Positions 19,860 to 28,208 of a stretch of DNA of 64,000 nucleotides are shown in pieces (the first letter of the stretch is position 1; every line of letters begins with the position of its first letter). Location of the stretch: positions 434,001 through 498,000 of the forward strand of contig NZ_CP155073.1 of NCBI RefSeq assembly GCF_039621805.1, in the 5' to 3' direction. The translations under genes and the position numbers were made by a program. Under the pieces are notes generated by a model that did not search any database, was not told the DNA's origin, and was given only the letters and a program-made list of their open reading frames with translations. This DNA comes from Paraburkholderia sp. PREW-6R (GTDB taxonomy: Bacteria; Pseudomonadota; Gammaproteobacteria; Burkholderiales; Burkholderiaceae).

Positions 19860-21059
19860 ATGGCAAAGCAATTGCAAGACGCATACATCGTCGCAGCGAG
19901 CCGCACGCCGATCGGCAAGGCGCCGCGTGGGATGTTCAGGAACACGCGCCCGGACGAACTGCTGGTGCACGCCATCAGATCGGCCGTCGCCCAGGTGCCC
20001 GGACTCGATACCAAGGTGATCGAAGATGCGATCATCGGCTGCGCGATTCCCGAAGCCGAACAAGGGCTGAATGTCGCGCGGATGGGCGCGTTGCTCGCCG
20101 GCCTGCCGCAGTCGGTGGGCGGCGTGACGGTGAACCGCTTCTGCGCATCTGGTCTGACTGCGCTCGCCATGGCCGCCGACCGCATCCGCGTCGGCGAGTC
20201 GGACGCAATGATCGCGGGCGGCTGCGAATCGATGAGCATGGTGCCGATGGTGGGCAACAAGCCGTCGCTGTCGCCGCACATTTTCGACCGTAACGAAGAC
20301 GTGGGCATTGCGTACGGGATGGGCCTGACGGCGGAGAAAGTCGCCGAGCGCTGGAAGATCAGCCGCGAAGCGCAAGACGCGTTCTCGGTCGAGTCGCACC
20401 GCCGCGCCATCGCCGCGCAGCAGGCCGGCGAGTTCAATGACGAAATCGCCGCCTACACGATCACCGAGCGTTTCCCCGATCTCGCTACCGGTGAAGTGAA
20501 GGTCAGAACGCGCGAAGTGTCGCTCGACGAAGGCCCGCGCGCGGAAACCACGCTCGAAGGACTCGCGAAGCTGCGCGCGGTGTTCGCCAACAAGGGTTCG
20601 GTGACGGCGGGCAACAGCTCGCAGACGTCGGACGGCGCGGGCGCGCTGATCGTCGTGTCGGAAAAAATTCTGAAGGAATTCAACCTCACGCCGCTCGCGC
20701 GTTTCGTCAGCTTCGCGGTGCGTGGCGTGCCGCCGGAAATCATGGGTATCGGGCCGAAGGAAGCGATTCCGGCCGCGCTGAAGGCCGCGGGTCTGAAGCA
20801 GGACGACCTCGACTGGATCGAACTGAACGAAGCGTTTGCCGCGCAGTCGCTCGCAGTGATTCAGGACCTGGGTCTGGATCCGTCGAAGATCAACCCGCTT
20901 GGCGGCGCGATCGCGTTGGGCCACCCGCTCGGCGCGACGGGCGCGATTCGTGCGTCGACGGTGGTGCACGGCCTGCGCCGCCGCAATTACCGGTACGGCA
21001 TGGTGACCATGTGTGTAGGCACCGGCATGGGCGCCGCGGGCATTATCGAGCGCCTGTAA
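19860..21059 (+). CDS. Acetyl-CoA acyltransferase (3-ketoacyl-CoA thiolase)
   Basis: A 399-residue degradative thiolase that cleaves 3-ketoacyl-CoA to acetyl-CoA. Catalytic residues are in place: nucleophile Cys95 in NRFCASGL, His355 in GHPLGATG, and Cys385 in MCVGTGMGAA; NEAFAAQ lies near 323. The ATG at 19860 is preceded by GAGAGGAATT. It follows the fusion gene by 25 bases and is surely cotranscribed. A terminator follows at 21081-21117. FadA or FadI type cannot be decided here. Confidence 0.95.
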   Translation: MAKQLQDAYIVAASRTPIGKAPRGMFRNTRPDELLVHAIRSAVAQVPGLDTKVIEDAIIGCAIPEAEQGLNVARMGALLAGLPQSVGGVTVNRFCASGLTALAMAADRIRVGESDAMIAGGCESMSMVPMVGNKPSLSPHIFDRNEDVGIAYGMGLTAEKVAERWKISREAQDAFSVESHRRAIAAQQAGEFNDEIAAYTITERFPDLATGEVKVRTREVSLDEGPRAETTLEGLAKLRAVFANKGSVTAGNSSQTSDGAGALIVVSEKILKEFNLTPLARFVSFAVRGVPPEIMGIGPKEAIPAALKAAGLKQDDLDWIELNEAFAAQSLAVIQDLGLDPSKINPLGGAIALGHPLGATGAIRASTVVHGLRRRNYRYGMVTMCVGTGMGAAGIIERL

Positions 21060-21080
21060 GTCTGCTGACGGCATCGAACG

Positions 21081-21117
21081 AACGGTCCGCAGGTCATACT
21101 GGCTTGCGGACCGTTTT
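21081..21117 (+). terminator. Rho-independent terminator after the thiolase
   Basis: An 11-bp perfect stem (AACGGTCCGCA at 21081-21091 with TGCGGACCGTT at 21105-21115), a 13-base loop and a short T-run (21114-21117). It separates the three beta-oxidation genes from the downstream enoyl-CoA hydratase. Confidence 0.75.
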
Positions 21118-21148
21118 ACTTTCTGAGTGGGAGTACGAGGAGATGACA

Positions 21149-21913
21149 ATGGATATTCTGGTCGAGCACGCCGACGGCGTACTGACGATCGCCTTCAACC
21201 GGGCCGACAGGAAAAACGCAATCACGGCCGCCATGTATCAGACCATGGCCGACGCGCTGGTGCAGGCGCAAGGTGACGTCGCGGTGCGTGCGATCCTGAT
21301 TCGCGGCAGCGCGGGCATTTTCAGCGCCGGCAATGATCTCGAAGACTTCATGAAAACGCCCCCAATGGGCGAAGACGCGCCCGTGTTCCAGTTCCTGCGC
21401 GCAATCAGTTCAGCGGAAAAGCCCGTGGTGGCATCGGTGGCGGGCCCTGCAGTGGGCATCGGCACGACGCTGCTGCTGCATTGCGATCTCGTCTACGCAG
21501 CGGATTCGGCGAGCTTTTCACTGCCGTTCACGCAACTCGGCTTGTGCCCGGAAGCGGCGTCGAGCCTGTTGTTGCAGCGGGTCGGCGGCTATCAGGCGGC
21601 GGCGGAAAAATTGCTGCTCGGCGAAGCGTTCGACGCCGCCGAGGCGCAGCGCATGGGTTTCGTGAACCGTATCCTGCCGGCGGCGGAAGTGGATGCGTAT
21701 GCCGCGTCGCAGGCCGCGAAGCTGGCGTCGCTGCCGGCTTCATCGCTGCGAGTGACGAAGAGCCTGATGAAACACGCGAGCCGCCAGGAATTGTCGACGC
21801 AGATGAGCGAGGAGGCGGTGCACTTCGGCAAGATGCTGCTCGCGCCCGAAGCGCGCGAGGCGTTCAAGGCGTTCTTTGAAAAGAGAAAGCCGGATTTCCG
21901 GCAGTTCGATTGA
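21149..21913 (+). CDS. Enoyl-CoA hydratase/isomerase family protein
   Basis: A 254-residue crotonase-family protein. Oxyanion-hole signatures are SAGNDLEDF (about residue 60) and GPAVGIGTTLLLHCDL (about 105). The C terminus KAFFEKRKPDF is typical of hydratases such as PaaG/ECI-like members. I prefer the ATG at 21149, because GGAG (21139-21142) lies six bases upstream; an ATG two codons earlier (21143) has no spacing from that site. The active-site glutamates of classical hydratases are not obvious, so an isomerase role is possible. It lies after a terminator and may have its own expression. Confidence 0.88.
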   Translation: MDILVEHADGVLTIAFNRADRKNAITAAMYQTMADALVQAQGDVAVRAILIRGSAGIFSAGNDLEDFMKTPPMGEDAPVFQFLRAISSAEKPVVASVAGPAVGIGTTLLLHCDLVYAADSASFSLPFTQLGLCPEAASSLLLQRVGGYQAAAEKLLLGEAFDAAEAQRMGFVNRILPAAEVDAYAASQAAKLASLPASSLRVTKSLMKHASRQELSTQMSEEAVHFGKMLLAPEAREAFKAFFEKRKPDFRQFD

Positions 21914-21959
21914 AGCCGACTGCCCTTGAGCTTTTCAGCGCTTTAGCGCTCTACTGTTT

Positions 21960-22808
21960 TCACTGAGCCGTAGCCTGCGTCGGCTGCCAGGTATCGTAGT
22001 CGACGTAGCTTTTCTCGCGGCAGAAGCTCACCAGCCGTACGCCGGCCTTGCGGGCAATCGCAATGGCCAGCGACGACGGCGCGGAGATCGTCGCGACCAT
22101 CGGCACGCCCACGCGCGCGGCTTTTCGCACCAGTTCATAACTGGCACGGCTCGACAGAAAAACGAAACCTTGCTGGCTATCCACGCGGTCCAGCACGAGT
22201 TGGCCGATCAGCTTATCCAGCGCGTTGTGCCGCCCGACGTCCTCGAACGCGTAGCGAATCGCGCCCGACGCGTCGCACCATGCGGCGGCGTGCAGGCCGC
22301 CGGTGAGCCGCGTCAGCGCCTGGTGCTCCGGCAGTTCACGAGCGGCGCGCGCAATCGCATCCGGCGCGAGCCGTTGTAGAAAGCCGGTGTCCGGCACGCG
22401 TTCGGGAGTCAGATCCAGCAGATCGATGCTCTCGATCCCGCACACGCCGCAGCCGGTTCGGCCGGCCAATGCGCGGCGCTTTTCCTTTAACGCGACGAAC
22501 GCCTGCTGCACGACCTGTAGCTGCACTTCGGCGTGCGGCAGTTCGGGGTCGTCATACAGCTCCACTTCGATGTCGTGAATGTCGCTACCGCGTTCCACGA
22601 TGCCTTCCGAAATCGCGAATCCCACTGCAAACGCTTCCAGATCGCGCGGCGTACACATCATCACCGCGTGCGAAATGCCGTTGAAAACGAGCGCCACCGG
22701 CCATTCCTGACCGACGTGGTCGCTAACGGTTTCGACCGTGTCGCCGCGATGCCGGCGCACCTCGCGCTCCACCGCGCCGGGCTGTCCGGCTGTGTCCAGA
22801 TCGTTCAA
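21960..22808 (-). CDS. fdhD: Formate dehydrogenase accessory sulfurtransferase FdhD
   Basis: A 282-residue FdhD. The conserved CGVCG motif (about residues 120-124) carries the cysteines that relay sulfur from a cysteine desulfurase to the molybdenum cofactor of formate dehydrogenase. Other family blocks are visible: LVFNGISHAVMMCTPRDLEAFAVGF, GGLHAA, EDVGRHNALDKLIG and LSSRASYELVRKAA. It is convergent with the enoyl-CoA hydratase gene (46 bases apart) and divergent from the nitrate-reductase-associated gene. No formate dehydrogenase genes lie in the window. Confidence 0.96.
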   Translation of the reverse strand: MNDLDTAGQPGAVEREVRRHRGDTVETVSDHVGQEWPVALVFNGISHAVMMCTPRDLEAFAVGFAISEGIVERGSDIHDIEVELYDDPELPHAEVQLQVVQQAFVALKEKRRALAGRTGCGVCGIESIDLLDLTPERVPDTGFLQRLAPDAIARAARELPEHQALTRLTGGLHAAAWCDASGAIRYAFEDVGRHNALDKLIGQLVLDRVDSQQGFVFLSSRASYELVRKAARVGVPMVATISAPSSLAIAIARKAGVRLVSFCREKSYVDYDTWQPTQATAQ

Positions 22809-22926
22809 GCTACTTCACTCCTCGTGTGCGTTGCGCGCCGGCTTCGGGCCGCCGTCGCGCAAATAAGGTTCTAAAATACCTCAAGCCGGGCTTGCGTGTG
22901 GCCCGTTACCAGAGAGGAACACCGTC

Positions 22927-23403
22927 ATGGGACTCAGCGAAGCACCGATCCTGTTCGACTTCGAAGTCGCGTCGTCCGAGAACTTCACGTACATTCCAAT
23001 GTCGGTCCGCTTCAATCTCGACCGTTTCGGGCTGCGCATTTCACTGGCTCAATGGCAAATGCTGCCGCTTGAAGACCGTAAGCTGCTGGCACGATTTCCT
23101 GTCGACGAGGACGCGGAAATCGAACCGAACTTCGATCACGCGCTGTTCGAAATGCTGCGCACGCATGCGAACATGGAGCCCGAGTGGTTCACACCCGAAG
23201 AGGCGCCCGCATGGCGGCGGACCGACAGCGTGCCGCAGGGCGTCGCCCATCAGGCGGAACTCGCGGGTCTTGCCGCGCCGAGCGTCGCGCGTTGGGCCGA
23301 CCTTGATCCGTTCAGGCGCTATGTGCTGGCCAAGCTGTCGCGCAAGCCGGAAGCGAACCACGACTTCATCCCCGCGATGAGGGAATTTGGAGCGGCCGGC
23401 TAG
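22927..23403 (+). CDS. Nitrate reductase-associated protein family
   Basis: A 158-residue protein that I place, by overall pattern, in the conserved nitrate-reductase-associated family (FDFE, YIPMSVRFNLDRFGLRISLAQW, W at the start of the C-terminal part, FRRYVLAKLSRKP). These proteins occur near assimilatory nitrate reductase in cyanobacteria and proteobacteria but have no proven biochemical role. A good AGAGAGGAAC site precedes the ATG. It is divergent from fdhD, another molybdoenzyme-linked gene. The last codons and the TAG stop are part of a 14-bp tandem repeat array that continues downstream. Confidence 0.75.
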   Translation: MGLSEAPILFDFEVASSENFTYIPMSVRFNLDRFGLRISLAQWQMLPLEDRKLLARFPVDEDAEIEPNFDHALFEMLRTHANMEPEWFTPEEAPAWRRTDSVPQGVAHQAELAGLAAPSVARWADLDPFRRYVLAKLSRKPEANHDFIPAMREFGAAG

Positions 23404-23517
23404 GTGCGGCCGGCTAGGCGCGGCCGGCCAGGTGCGGCCGGCCAGGCGCGGCCGGCGAGGCGCGGCCGGCCAGAAGCGGCCGGCCAGAAGCGGCCGGCCG
23501 GAAGCGATCGGCGAGGC
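23392..23517. repeat. 14-bp GC-rich tandem repeat, about 9 units
   Basis: Units of the form GCGGCCGGC(C/T)AGG(C/T) repeat head to tail from 23392: eight good copies to 23503 and a degenerate ninth to 23517. Units 1 and 2 contain CTAG, and the first provides the TAG stop of the upstream gene; later units read CCAG. Each unit carries the palindrome CGGCCG, so the RNA could fold in many registers. The 14-bp period shifts frame with each unit. Confidence 0.95.
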
Positions 23518-23702
23518 CGGCCGGCCAGGCGCCGCCAGCAACAATCCCCCAAGCACCGCAAAATTTCCTCCCTCCCACCCTCAATCGATTCCGAACCGTG
23601 CCGTTATCCAAAGGTTGGCGCGTATAACCACTCGCATCGATGTGAACCGGCATCGAACGCGACGGCGCGCTCCGTCCGCAGAACGAGTGACGTTCGGAAC
23701 CC
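23518..23702. other. Intergenic spacer before the c-di-GMP gene
   Basis: After the tandem repeat this spacer holds no credible coding sequence. It presumably contains the promoter of the PAS-GGDEF-EAL gene, but I see no convincing -35/-10 pair. Confidence 0.5.
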
Positions 23703-26700
23703 ATGACTCTTTTTTTATCGAAGCGGCTGCTGATCAATCTGGCGGTCGTCGTCGCAGCGGTCGGCGCGAACGCGTTCGTCGCTTACACGCAGATTTGCGG
23801 CCAGCGCGACGTCGACGCCCGCGCGCTGCGTTCGACAAGCGTACGCCAGAACCTGGACGCCTATCGCTCGGCGCTCGACGGCGGACTTGCCGCGCTCGCA
23901 CGCTTCGAAGCGTCGGGCGAGCGTGCGCCGCAGCATGCGGCTGGCGCCATGTCCATGACACTCGGGAACCTGGAGCGCGATCTGCACGAGGAAATGGCCA
24001 GCGAACCCGCGATGCTCGGCGCGCTTGCCAGACTAAGCGCCGACAGCCGCGCACTGCAACGCGACATCGGCGATGCGTTAAAGCAGACGGCGAGCGCCGC
24101 GCCGGGCGACTCCCGCGCGTGGGCGGCCTCCGCCTACACACAACTCGGCCTCGGGCTGAATCGTGTCGAAGCCGACCTGGCTTCGGTGCGCGGCGAGGAA
24201 AACCGCGCGTTGCAGGCGTCGCTCGCAGCCTCGATCCAACAATCGCGGCGCGCCATGCTGCTGCTGATCGCAACGATGCTCGCCGGCAGCGCGCTGCTGA
24301 TTTTCACGTTCGGCGTGCGCGAAAGCAGCGCTCGCGCGAAACTGCGCAGCATGCGCGCACTCGGTCGCAACGACGAGCGCTTTCGCGGGCTGTTCGACGA
24401 GCATCCGGTGCCCATGTACATCGTCGATCGCGAGACGCTGCGTTTTCTCGCGGTCAATACTGCCGCGATCAAACAATACGGCTATAGCGAGCGCGAGTTC
24501 CTCGCCATGACGGTCCGCGCGATCCGGCCGCACGCCGAAATCGCGCGTCTCGAATCCCACCTGCAGCGCAGCGACCTGGTGCCGCGTGGCCGTACGATGG
24601 CGGGCGTGTGGCATCACCGGCGCAAGGACGGGTCGATGATCAGCGCCGACATCTCGTATCACGCGCTCAATTTCATGGGTCGCGCCGCGTTCTTCGTGCT
24701 TGCCGACGACGTCACCGAGCAGATCAACGCCGAAGCCGAAGCGCAGCGTTCGAACCAGATGCTCGAAACGGTGATCGACAACATTCCACAGCGGATTTTC
24801 TGGAAGGATCAGGCGTCGCGCTATCTCGGCTGCAACATGGCGTTCGCGCGCGATGCCGGCTTGTCCTACCCGGAGCAGGTGGTGGGCAAAAGCGATGCCG
24901 ACATGCCGTGGCGCGCATTTGCCGATCGGTTGAGCGAACACGATCACGAAGTCATCACGACCGGCTTGCCCAAAATGAACTTCGAAGTGGACGTGGTGAT
25001 AGACGGCGTGCACCGCACCACGATGACGAGCAAGCTGCCGTTTACCGACAGCGACGGCCGCGTGATCGGCGTGCTCGGCTCCTATACCGACATCACGGAG
25101 CGCAAGCGTGCCGATCTGGCGCTGCGTTTGCAAAGCCGCGCGCTTGATGCGAGCGTCAACGCGATCCTGATTACCGCGCCGTCGCCGACCGGCAATCTGA
25201 TCGAATACGTGAATCCCGCGTTCAAGCGCATTACCGGCTATGACCCGGCCGAGGTGATCGGCCACGACTGCCGTGTGCTGCAGCGCGACGACCGCGATCA
25301 GGAAGGCGTCGCGCTGATCCGCCAATCGCTCGTCACCAATCGCGAAGTGAGCGCGGTGGTGCGCAACTATCGCAAGGACGGCGCGCTGTTCTGGAATCAG
25401 CTCTTCATTGCGCCGGTGCCGAACGCGGAGGGTGTCATCACGCATCATATTGGCGTCATCAACGACGTGACCGATCTGATCCGCTATCAGGAACAGTTGG
25501 AATATCAGGCCAATTACGACAGCCTCACGCGACTCCCGAACCGCAATCTGCTGCGCGACCGTCTGCAGCATGCGTTGATCGTCGCGCAGCGGCAGCACAA
25601 GGGCGTCGCGGTGGTGTTCCTCGATCTCGACGGCTTCAAGAACGTCAACGACAGCCTCGGACACAGCGTCGGCGACCGTCTGTTGAGCGTGGTGGCCGAG
25701 CGGCTTGCGCGCTGCTCGCGCACGAGCGATACCGTCGCGCGGCACGGCGGCGACGAGTTCGTGATCGTGATGACGGATACCGTCGATGAACAATCGCTGA
25801 TTGCATGGATGGAGCGCGTGCGAGCGTCGATATCAGAGGCGGTCTGGCTTGACGGCACCGAGTTGTACGTGGGCTGCAGCATGGGCGCGAGCCTGTACCC
25901 GCAAGATGGCGACGATGCGGAAACGCTGATGAAGAAGGCCGATCTCGCGATGTATCGCGCGAAAGACCTGGGCCGCAACACGTTCCAGTTCTATCAGCCG
26001 GAGATGAACGCGAGCGCCGGTGCCCGTCTGAATCTCGAACGGCGCTTGCGCCGCGCGTTGCGCGACAACGAATTTTTGCTGCACTACCAGCCGCAGGTGG
26101 ATATCGAAACCGGACAGATCGTCGGCACCGAAGCGCTGGTGCGCTGGCGCGATCCGGAGGTGGGGCTCGTGCCGCCGTCGTCGTTCATTCCGGTCGCCGA
26201 GGAGAGCGGCCTGATCGGACCGCTTTCCGAATGGGTGCTGCGCGAGGCGTGCCGCCAGAACAAGGCGTGGCAGGATCAAGGCTTGCCGGCGGCGCGCGTG
26301 TCGGTGAACCTGTCGGCGCGCGTGTTCCAGCAGCGCGATATCGCGCAACTCGTGATGCAGGTGCTGGCCGAAACGGGTCTTGCGCCGGAGTACCTCGAAC
26401 TCGAACTGACCGAAAGCGCGATCATGCGCAACGCCGAAGAGGCGGTGTCGATGCTGAATGAGCTGCACGCGCTCGGCATCGGTCTTGCGATCGACGACTT
26501 CGGCACCGGCTATTCGAGCCTCAGCTATCTGAAGCGTTTTCCGGTCGACCGGCTGAAGATAGACCGCTCGTTCGTGTCGGACATCGGTGTGTCGAGCGAC
26601 GACGAAACGATCACGTCGGCGATCATCGCGCTCGCGCATTCGCTGAAGTTGCAGGTGATCGCGGAGGGCGTGGAGACGTCCGCTCAACTCGACTTCCTGA

Positions 26701-26813
26701 AGGAGCGCGCATGCGATGAAATGCAAGGCTTCTACTTCGCCAAACCGTTGTCGACCGATGCCATTCGCGCGTTGCTGCAAGGCGGCGTCGGAGCGGAACT
26801 GGCAACGGCGTAA
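23703..26813 (+). CDS. Membrane PAS-PAS-PAS-GGDEF-EAL c-di-GMP enzyme
   Basis: A 1036-residue two-membrane-helix signalling protein. TM1 is at about residues 8-28, then a helical periplasmic region of about 155 residues, then TM2 (about 184-203). Three PAS domains follow (about 228-340, 352-465, 475-595). The third resembles LOV: GHDCRVLQ with Cys523, NYRKDG and FWN, but Ile586 replaces the usual flavin-contacting Gln. The GGDEF domain has an intact GGDEF motif (near 681) and an RTSD inhibitory I-site five residues before it. The EAL domain is also intact (EALVRW near 810, LELTESAIM, DDFGTGYSSL, VIAEGVET). Both synthesis and hydrolysis of c-di-GMP are possible; which dominates cannot be told. 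Confidence 0.95.
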   Translation: MTLFLSKRLLINLAVVVAAVGANAFVAYTQICGQRDVDARALRSTSVRQNLDAYRSALDGGLAALARFEASGERAPQHAAGAMSMTLGNLERDLHEEMASEPAMLGALARLSADSRALQRDIGDALKQTASAAPGDSRAWAASAYTQLGLGLNRVEADLASVRGEENRALQASLAASIQQSRRAMLLLIATMLAGSALLIFTFGVRESSARAKLRSMRALGRNDERFRGLFDEHPVPMYIVDRETLRFLAVNTAAIKQYGYSEREFLAMTVRAIRPHAEIARLESHLQRSDLVPRGRTMAGVWHHRRKDGSMISADISYHALNFMGRAAFFVLADDVTEQINAEAEAQRSNQMLETVIDNIPQRIFWKDQASRYLGCNMAFARDAGLSYPEQVVGKSDADMPWRAFADRLSEHDHEVITTGLPKMNFEVDVVIDGVHRTTMTSKLPFTDSDGRVIGVLGSYTDITERKRADLALRLQSRALDASVNAILITAPSPTGNLIEYVNPAFKRITGYDPAEVIGHDCRVLQRDDRDQEGVALIRQSLVTNREVSAVVRNYRKDGALFWNQLFIAPVPNAEGVITHHIGVINDVTDLIRYQEQLEYQANYDSLTRLPNRNLLRDRLQHALIVAQRQHKGVAVVFLDLDGFKNVNDSLGHSVGDRLLSVVAERLARCSRTSDTVARHGGDEFVIVMTDTVDEQSLIAWMERVRASISEAVWLDGTELYVGCSMGASLYPQDGDDAETLMKKADLAMYRAKDLGRNTFQFYQPEMNASAGARLNLERRLRRALRDNEFLLHYQPQVDIETGQIVGTEALVRWRDPEVGLVPPSSFIPVAEESGLIGPLSEWVLREACRQNKAWQDQGLPAARVSVNLSARVFQQRDIAQLVMQVLAETGLAPEYLELELTESAIMRNAEEAVSMLNELHALGIGLAIDDFGTGYSSLSYLKRFPVDRLKIDRSFVSDIGVSSDDETITSAIIALAHSLKLQVIAEGVETSAQLDFLKERACDEMQGFYFAKPLSTDAIRALLQGGVGAELATA

Positions 26814-27036
26814 GCGATGCGCGGCGCTGTCCAGGCAATACGTCGCGCGCCAGGCTGCGCGATGAGCAAATCAGAAAAGGGTCGTATATAGTCGAGGCTC
26901 CCATCGTGAAGCTGACGACCGGGAACCAGGAAGCATCGATTCACGTGGCGCAGCGCCCGCAATCGTAGCTGGATGGCTTGGTGCGAGAGCGGACGTTTCG
27001 CCGTCGACTATGAGTTCAACGACTGGAGAAAAAAGA

Positions 27037-27366
27037 ATGACGTCTTCCCCTGCAAAGAAGTGGGCTGTACTGCTGGCATCCGTGGTATTGAGTGTGGCGT
27101 CGGTCTCGCCGGCGTTCGCACAAAGCGGCGGCGGCGGTCCGGCGGGAAATGATTCGGACGCGGCAATTCCGGGCGCCGCTTCGAAAGTCACGACCACCAA
27201 AGCGCAACGCAAGGCCGCGCGCAAGCAGGCGCGGGCCAAGAAAAATGCCGAGCTGAAGCAGCTGGAAGCCAACGGATATAACCCGTCGCGTAACGATCCG
27301 AATTATCCGAACGACATTCAGAAGGCGGAGAAGAAGGCGGCCGCCGGCACCGCGGCCAGCCAGTAA
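27037..27366 (+). CDS. DUF4148 small exported protein
   Basis: A 109-residue protein with a clear signal peptide (MTSSPAKKWAVLLASVVLSV..., cleavage probably after AFA near residue 28), a Gly-rich stretch, a strongly basic helix (KAQRKAARKQARAKKNAE) and the DUF4148-like C-terminal motif ELKQLEANGYNPSRNDPNYP. This family is expanded in Burkholderia and relatives; its function is unknown. I prefer the ATG at 27037 because GGAGA lies about seven bases upstream; the ATG at 27010 would place extra residues before the signal peptide. It lies alone downstream of the c-di-GMP gene. Confidence 0.8.
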   Translation: MTSSPAKKWAVLLASVVLSVASVSPAFAQSGGGGPAGNDSDAAIPGAASKVTTTKAQRKAARKQARAKKNAELKQLEANGYNPSRNDPNYPNDIQKAEKKAAAGTAASQ

Positions 27367-27451
27367 GCGCTGCGGCGCCTGTCGTCGGTCTGGCGGCCCG
27401 CTTGCATGAGCTTGCCCGCCAGGCTTGCCGGATGGGATGGACGTAAACCAG

Positions 27452-27476
27452 ACGAGGCGCCCGGAAGGCGCCTCGT
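27452..27476. terminator. Hairpin between convergent genes
   Basis: A perfect 10-bp stem (ACGAGGCGCC at 27452-27461 with GGCGCCTCGT at 27467-27476) and 5-base loop lies between the DUF4148 gene and the convergent thioesterase gene. The flanking T-tracts are poor on both strands, so terminator activity is likely but unproven. Confidence 0.55.
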
Positions 27477-27519
27477 TACACTTGCGCGAGTTCCGCCCGA
27501 AGCGGCGGCCGCGCGTCAG

Positions 27520-27915
27520 TCAGTCGAGGGTTGGCAACGCGCGCGGACGACGGTCGCTGTCGGTTGCAACATAGGTCAGCGTGGCTTCGGTGACCTTGAC
27601 GAGGTCTTCGGTAAGGCTCATGCGTTGCGCGTAAACCTCGACTGCCACCGTCACCGACGTATTGCCGGTCTTGACGATATCCGCATAAAAACTCAGCAGG
27701 TCGCCGACGAACACCGGCTGCTTGAACACGAACGAATTCACCGCAATGGTCGCCACACGTCCATTCGCGCGACGGCTCGCCGGGATCGAGCCGGCAATGT
27801 CCACCTGAGCCATGATCCAGCCGCCGAACACGTCGCCGTGAACATTGGCGTCGGAAGGCTGCGGTACGACTCGCAGCGCACACGGCTTTTGCGGAAGTTG
27901 AAGAATATCGGTCAT
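27520..27915 (-). CDS. YciA-type hotdog acyl-CoA thioesterase
   Basis: A 131-residue single-hotdog acyl-CoA thioesterase. The family pattern is clear: NVHGDVFGGWIMAQVDIAGS, with the catalytic-type Asp in the long helix, then ATIAVNSFVFKQPVFVGDLL and the strand VTVAVEVYAQR. YciA-type enzymes hydrolyse a broad range of acyl-CoAs in the cytoplasm. It is divergent from the ABC exporter gene, with a 293-base gap holding both promoters. Confidence 0.92.
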   Translation of the reverse strand: MTDILQLPQKPCALRVVPQPSDANVHGDVFGGWIMAQVDIAGSIPASRRANGRVATIAVNSFVFKQPVFVGDLLSFYADIVKTGNTSVTVAVEVYAQRMSLTEDLVKVTEATLTYVATDSDRRPRALPTLD

Positions 27916-28208
27916 CGGGACACCCTGAGAAACGTGTTGGCTCGGTCGGCTCGACCGGCAGGCGGCGATTCACGACAACTGCACTGCGTACCCGGCAGAA
28001 GCCGTGACACGGCTTACGTGCAGCGCTGGCCGATCGGCCCATGAAGAGCGGCGCCAGCCGGCTTCTGCGACAATATAGGAATCAGGAATTGTACGGGAAA
28101 GCGCCCAGCCGGGCCGCGTGACAAAAAGCAGGGCGCCGGACCGGCAAGCTGCTAGGCTTGCCGCTGCGCTGCGAACTCCGTCTGTTTCGCAATTCAAGCA
28201 GAGTCCCC

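Noticed and set aside
16057..20437. Several antisense frames of over 500 codons opposite the beta-oxidation genes
   Set aside because: They mirror genes with intact catalytic motifs and have the composition of shadow frames.
21930..21956. Possible terminator between the enoyl-CoA hydratase and fdhD
   Set aside because: AGCGCT-TT-AGCGCT can pair only with a loop too short to be stable, and the T-runs are weak.
23392..23517. Possible CRISPR array in the 14-bp repeats
   Set aside because: The units are contiguous with no spacers and are far too short; there are no cas genes in the window.
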